Shown: in pieces, positions 41,773 to 46,214 of the stretch
How positions within the stretch are numbered: the stretch's first letter is position 1
Layout of the letters: every line of letters begins with the position of its first letter
NCBI GenBank assembly: GCA_902634795.1
Contig: CACPLK010000006.1
Span: 1 to 46,214 of the forward strand
Direction: 5' to 3'
Length of the DNA: 46,214 nucleotides
Source of the DNA: an uncultured Prochlorococcus sp.
GTDB lineage: Bacteria; Cyanobacteriota; Cyanobacteriia; PCC-6307; Cyanobiaceae
The notes under the pieces: generated by a model
The model's database searches: none
What the model was told of the DNA's origin: nothing
What the model saw: the letters and a program-made list of their open reading frames with translations, nothing else
Translations under genes and position numbers: made by a program

Positions 41773-43779
41773 TTATGCTCCAACAACGCCAAAAAGTGCA
41801 ACAAGAGCAATCACTCCTCCAAAAACAATCAATGCGTAGAATTGGGCTCTTCCTGTCTCAAAATATTTAAGTCCTTCTCCACTACCAAGAGTTAATAATC
41901 CAGTCAGGTTAACTACTCCATCAACTACTTTTGCATCTACTTCTAGTACTTCTCTTGCGAGCTTTCTACTACCTTTTACAAAAATTTTCTCATTTATATC
42001 GTCTAAGTACCATTTGTTCTGAAGAAATAAATTGATTTGAGGGTACTGCTTGGATAGAGAAACACCAAGATTAAGTCGTTTCAAATAATAAGTCAAAACT
42101 GCCAATATTATCCCTGTAGATGAGATAGCTACAGAGGCAGTTGCTAAAGGAAGAAATTCTCCCCAACTAAAATTTTCTGCAACTTCAATAGCTTCTTGAG
42201 GATCCAACAAGTTTGCAAAAAAGCTATTCCAAGGAACTCCGACAAATCCAATTAAGACTGAAGGAATTGCTAAAACTGCCAATGGGAATGTCATGGGCCA
42301 TGCAGATTCATGTATCTTTCCAACTTCATGATCTTCATGATCTTCATCTTTTTCTTTCCCTGCTAAAGCAAGCAAATAAAGCTGCATCTTTTGATTTTCG
42401 CCTCGGAAGTCTCCCTCAAAAGTAAGAAAATAAAGTCTAAACATATAGAAAGCTGTCATTCCTGCCGTTAGAAAACCAATAAACCAAAGTATTGGAAAAG
42501 TATTAAAGGCTTGACCAAGAATTTCATCTTTACTCCAAAAACCTGCTAAAGGGGGTATGCCGCTTATGGCAATACAACCAATGAAAAAAGTTATTGCAGT
42601 GATAGGCATTTTTTTACGTAGGCCTCCCATTAATCGCATGTCTTGAGCAAGAATTGGTTCATGGCCAACTACCTCCTCCATGGCATGAATAACTGAACCT
42701 GAGCCAAGGAATAACATGGCCTTAAAACAAGCATGCGTAACAAGATGGAACATTCCTGCAACTGGTGCTCCACATCCCATTGCAAGCATCATGTATCCAA
42801 GTTGAGAAACTGTGCTATAGGCCAATCCTTTTTTCAGATCCATTTGCGTCAAAGCGATCGATGCACCTAGGAAGCAAGTGACTGTTCCAATAATTGCAAT
42901 AAATAATCCAACAAAAGGGAACTGGCTAAAGAGAGGATCAAGCCTCGCTACTAAAAAAACTCCCGCTGCAACCATTGTTGCTGCATGAATGAGTGCAGAT
43001 ATCGGAGTTGGCCCCTCCATTGCATCAGGCAACCAAACATGTAAAGGGAATTGTGCAGACTTTGCCATTGGTCCCATGAAAACAAGGATGCAAAGAGTCA
43101 AAGCTGCCCAAATTGGAACTGTCCCAGAACTAACTGCTTCTGATAAACCTTCAGCGATTCCATGGAAATCAAAACTACCTGTTGCCCAAAAAAGACCCAA
43201 AATACCAAGCAGTAATCCAAAATCCCCCACTCTATTTACAATAAAAGCCTTTTGAGCTGCATGTGCAGCGCCATCTCTGTCATACCAAAATCCGACGAGT
43301 AAGTATGAACACATCCCTACCAATTCCCAAAAAACATATATTTCAAGCAAATTTGGACTAACAATTAGCCCAAGCATTGAACTGCTGAATAATGCTAAAT
43401 AAGTAAAAAAACGAACATACCCAGGGTCATGTGCCATATAACCATGGGAATAAATCATTACCAATAAAGCAATTGTAGTTACAAGAGCAAGCATGACTGA
43501 CGCTAAAGGATCAATCACATATCCCATCGGCAACTCAAAAGAACCCGCACTTGCCCATATAAACAAGTGCTCAACTGGAGGATTGCCTGAGAGTTGCTCA
43601 GCCAAAACTGCATAGCTAATAAATGCCGAAGCACCTACGGAAGTTAAAAGGGTTATTGCAATGGGTTTCCTTGAACGATTAAAAAGATCGTTAAAACTAA
43701 TTAATCCCAAACCAATCAAAACTGCCCCACAGAGAGGAAGTAGTGGAATCAACCAAGCAAAGTCTGCAGCCGAATGCAT
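41773..43779 (-). CDS. ndhF: NAD(P)H-quinone oxidoreductase subunit 5 (NdhF, probably F1 type)
   Basis: 668 aa; VFWELVGMCSYLLVGFWYDR, AAHAAQKAFIVNRVGDFGLLLG, QFPLHVWLPDAMEGPTPISALIHAATMVAAGVFLVARLDPLF. Confidence 0.96.
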   Translation of the reverse strand: MHSAADFAWLIPLLPLCGAVLIGLGLISFNDLFNRSRKPIAITLLTSVGASAFISYAVLAEQLSGNPPVEHLFIWASAGSFELPMGYVIDPLASVMLALVTTIALLVMIYSHGYMAHDPGYVRFFTYLALFSSSMLGLIVSPNLLEIYVFWELVGMCSYLLVGFWYDRDGAAHAAQKAFIVNRVGDFGLLLGILGLFWATGSFDFHGIAEGLSEAVSSGTVPIWAALTLCILVFMGPMAKSAQFPLHVWLPDAMEGPTPISALIHAATMVAAGVFLVARLDPLFSQFPFVGLFIAIIGTVTCFLGASIALTQMDLKKGLAYSTVSQLGYMMLAMGCGAPVAGMFHLVTHACFKAMLFLGSGSVIHAMEEVVGHEPILAQDMRLMGGLRKKMPITAITFFIGCIAISGIPPLAGFWSKDEILGQAFNTFPILWFIGFLTAGMTAFYMFRLYFLTFEGDFRGENQKMQLYLLALAGKEKDEDHEDHEVGKIHESAWPMTFPLAVLAIPSVLIGFVGVPWNSFFANLLDPQEAIEVAENFSWGEFLPLATASVAISSTGIILAVLTYYLKRLNLGVSLSKQYPQINLFLQNKWYLDDINEKIFVKGSRKLAREVLEVDAKVVDGVVNLTGLLTLGSGEGLKYFETGRAQFYALIVFGGVIALVALFGVVGA

Positions 43780-43804
43780 CCAGCTAAATCATATTGAAAT
43801 AAGT

Positions 43805-44551
43805 TTAGGCAATTCTTGCCAGTAATTCAGTTAAATCAAAAGAGAGAAATCTCTGAGCTCCAACAGAAATAAATTTATGGGACCACCAGAAAAAAAACAC
43901 TGCAATGAGAATTCCAATTTGAGAGGGTTTAAGGAATTCTTTTATTTGTAATTTTTGTCGTCCATCCAACACAGCTAAAAATGGAACGACTGATGTTCTT
44001 TTCTTAACGTCCTCAAATTCTTTTCCGAATTTGAGAGTAAGTCTTCTATCACCATGCCAAATAGCAAATAAATGATGAGCAATCAATCCCAAACAAGTTA
44101 CAAGAGTAAAACTGGTTCCTATCCAAAGTAAATGTGCAAAACACCAAATAATTTGGCCAATTGCCTGAGGATGGCGAGTAACTCTAATAATACCTGAGGC
44201 ATAAATTCTAACTTTAGGCTTTAGGACAGCAGGTATTTCTAGAAGGTTATAAGTAGCTGGGTACAAAAAAAGAAAACTAATTGCACTTAACATCCAAATC
44301 ACGGGAATTAGTTCGCTAACCCCCTGAAAATTCCAAAATCTAACTCCATCGTAACGATGAGCAATAAAATAACCAACTAAAACAAAAGCTGAGGGAATAC
44401 TTGCAAAAGCAAAAACTAATCTCCATGCTCTTGGACCAATTACACTTTCAGCTTTCACTCTTAAAGCCGCTCCACCACTATGTATAACCGCAAAACAAAA
44501 TAAAAGTAATATCATCACAAAACTGGAACTATGAGTATCTAAAAATGTCAT
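43805..44551 (-). CDS. NnrU/Z-ISO family membrane protein (15-cis-zeta-carotene isomerase-like)
   Basis: 248 aa polytopic; FCFAVIHSGGAALR, IYASGIIRVTRHPQAIGQIIWCFAHLLWIG, HHLFAIWHGDRRL. Confidence 0.75.
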   Translation of the reverse strand: MTFLDTHSSSFVMILLLFCFAVIHSGGAALRVKAESVIGPRAWRLVFAFASIPSAFVLVGYFIAHRYDGVRFWNFQGVSELIPVIWMLSAISFLFLYPATYNLLEIPAVLKPKVRIYASGIIRVTRHPQAIGQIIWCFAHLLWIGTSFTLVTCLGLIAHHLFAIWHGDRRLTLKFGKEFEDVKKRTSVVPFLAVLDGRQKLQIKEFLKPSQIGILIAVFFFWWSHKFISVGAQRFLSFDLTELLARIA

Positions 44552-44660
44552 TAGTCCTATAAAAAACCTCTAAATAAATTATTAGATCCATACCGGATCA
44601 ACAGTTGGAGTTGTTTTTCCCTACATTTTATTTTAATAACTGCCATGAAGGCCTGCCACC

Positions 44661-45620
44661 ATGGCCGAAATCCCATTCACTCTTGATCAACTTAGAATCC
44701 TCAAAGCAATTGTTGATGAGGGAAGCTTTAAAAAAGCTGCCGACAGTCTGTTTGTTACACAACCAGCTGTAAGTTTACAAGTGCAAAATCTGGAAAAACA
44801 ACTAGAAATTGCCATCTTCGACAGAGGGGGAAGAAAAGCTCAACTAACTGAGGCGGGAAAACTTTTATTAAACTATTGCGAGAAAATCCTAGGAGAATGC
44901 CAAGAGACTTGCAAAGCAATTGAAGACTTAAATAATCTCAAAGGTGGATCCATCATTATTGGAGCCAGTCAAACTACTGGTACTTACTTAATGCCAAGGA
45001 TGATTGGGCTTTTCAGACAAAAGTATCCAGAAGTTTCAGTTCAACTTCAAATACATAGCACTAGAAGAACAGGATGGAGTGTTGCAAATGGCCAGATAGA
45101 TATTGCTATTATCGGTGGTCAACTCCCACTAGAATTAAATGAATCATTACAAGTCATTCCGTTCGCAACTGATGAGTTAGCTCTTGTTTTGCCTACTAAT
45201 CATCCATTAGCAAAATCAAAAGAACTTACAAAAGAAGATCTATATAGCCTAAGATTTATAACCTTAGATAATCAATCAACGACAAGAAAAGTCGTTGATC
45301 AACTATTAGCTTCTTCAGGATTAGACGTCCAGAGATTACATATAGAGATGGAATTAAATTCACTTGAAGCCATAAAAAATGCTGTTCAATCTAATCTAGG
45401 AGCTGCTTTTCTACCAGTAGTCTCAATTGAAAGAGAACTTTCAGGAGGAACGATACATAGACCATTTGTTGCAGATTTAGAAGTCAAAAGAGAACTAAAA
45501 GTAATTACTAATCCTGGAAGATATTCATCAAGAGCTGCTGAAGCATTCACACAAGACATATTACCTTTATTTGCAAGTTCATTTTCACCACTTTTTAATC
45601 CTAAAATTAAAACTGTATAG
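44661..45620 (+). CDS. LysR-type regulator (RbcR/NdhR/CbbR-like)
   Basis: 319 aa; [65 protein letters not shown]; upstream of ndhF/ndhD. Confidence 0.9.
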   Translation: MAEIPFTLDQLRILKAIVDEGSFKKAADSLFVTQPAVSLQVQNLEKQLEIAIFDRGGRKAQLTEAGKLLLNYCEKILGECQETCKAIEDLNNLKGGSIIIGASQTTGTYLMPRMIGLFRQKYPEVSVQLQIHSTRRTGWSVANGQIDIAIIGGQLPLELNESLQVIPFATDELALVLPTNHPLAKSKELTKEDLYSLRFITLDNQSTTRKVVDQLLASSGLDVQRLHIEMELNSLEAIKNAVQSNLGAAFLPVVSIERELSGGTIHRPFVADLEVKRELKVITNPGRYSSRAAEAFTQDILPLFASSFSPLFNPKIKTV

Positions 45621-46209
45621 CTTCTTTATTTATACCAACAGCATCTTCTTCAGCACCTTTAATTATAAATTTATTTTCATTAACATCTGCTTGATAAACG
45701 CAGCGGACAATTGGTTGATCCCTAATTGAACCTATATAGGCAAAAGTATTCATTCTTTGCTTGCACTCTCTCACATCTTCATTATTGATGGCTCCTTGCT
45801 TTTGCAAAACAGTCCAATTCTCTCTTCTAATGACACAGCCAGGTTGAAGAGCAGGTTGTGTCACAAAGCTTGTAGAGGGATTTAAGGTCGTATACATTTC
45901 AACATCAATAACAAAGGCACTTGCTCCGTATTGTCTACAAAAATCTGGGTCCGGAACTGCCATATCCAACTGTTGCTGACTTGCAATATTTCCCTGTCCA
46001 CCTGATGTTGTGCTTGTGATAAGACTTCCTATACCCACACCAATTACTAATACTCCAGCTAATATCGCAATTGAATTAGAATTGATTTTTATGCCACCGC
46101 CTCCACCTGAGGGGCCTGAGGATTTAAATCGACTTCCTCTAGATTCATATTGATCTCTGACATTCGAATCTTTTCTAGAATTAAATCTGTTCCCTTCTTG
46201 TCTTCTCAC
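45607..46209 (-). CDS. DUF3172-like cyanobacterial membrane-anchored protein
   Basis: 200 aa; Gly-rich N-terminus, one TM ([19 protein letters not shown]), [49 protein letters not shown]. Confidence 0.7.
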   Translation of the reverse strand: MRRQEGNRFNSRKDSNVRDQYESRGSRFKSSGPSGGGGGIKINSNSIAILAGVLVIGVGIGSLITSTTSGGQGNIASQQQLDMAVPDPDFCRQYGASAFVIDVEMYTTLNPSTSFVTQPALQPGCVIRRENWTVLQKQGAINNEDVRECKQRMNTFAYIGSIRDQPIVRCVYQADVNENKFIIKGAEEDAVGINKEAIQF

Positions 46210-46214
46210 CAGAT

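Noticed and set aside
42213-43255. Plus-strand ORFs of 70 and 88 aa
   Set aside because: Antisense shadows of ndhF.
1-46214. CRISPR, mobile element, phage, toxin-antitoxin or biosynthetic cluster
   Set aside because: No repeat-spacer pattern, transposase/integrase, defence or NRPS/PKS/lanthipeptide signature among the ORFs; the content is housekeeping.

Overview
The window is a gene-dense, AT-rich, core-genome segment of a marine picocyanobacterium. It is most likely a low-light Prochlorococcus of the NATL type; this is inferred from protein content and base composition, not from a search. It carries photosynthetic NDH-1 genes (ndhH, ndhA-I-G-E, ndhD, ndhF), phylloquinone synthesis genes (menF, menA, menC, menE, DHNA-CoA thioesterase), chlM, spoT, mnmE, nadC, argS, trpB, trpG, prfB, gshB, rsmH, cysC, gltA, nadK, metF, scpA and several regulators. 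I found no tRNA or rRNA genes, CRISPR arrays, transposases, phage genes or defence islands, and no convincing new multi-gene system. The observations most worth a second look are: (1) a programmed +1 frameshift site (CTT TGA C) in prfB that the ORF track truncates; (2) a gltA start that looks like an ATA codon placed behind a good Shine-Dalgarno sequence; (3) an unlisted 49-aa ORF next to a PedR-like LuxR regulator; (4) a perfect 20-bp palindrome inside rsmH; (5) several convergent gene pairs that overlap at their 3' ends.
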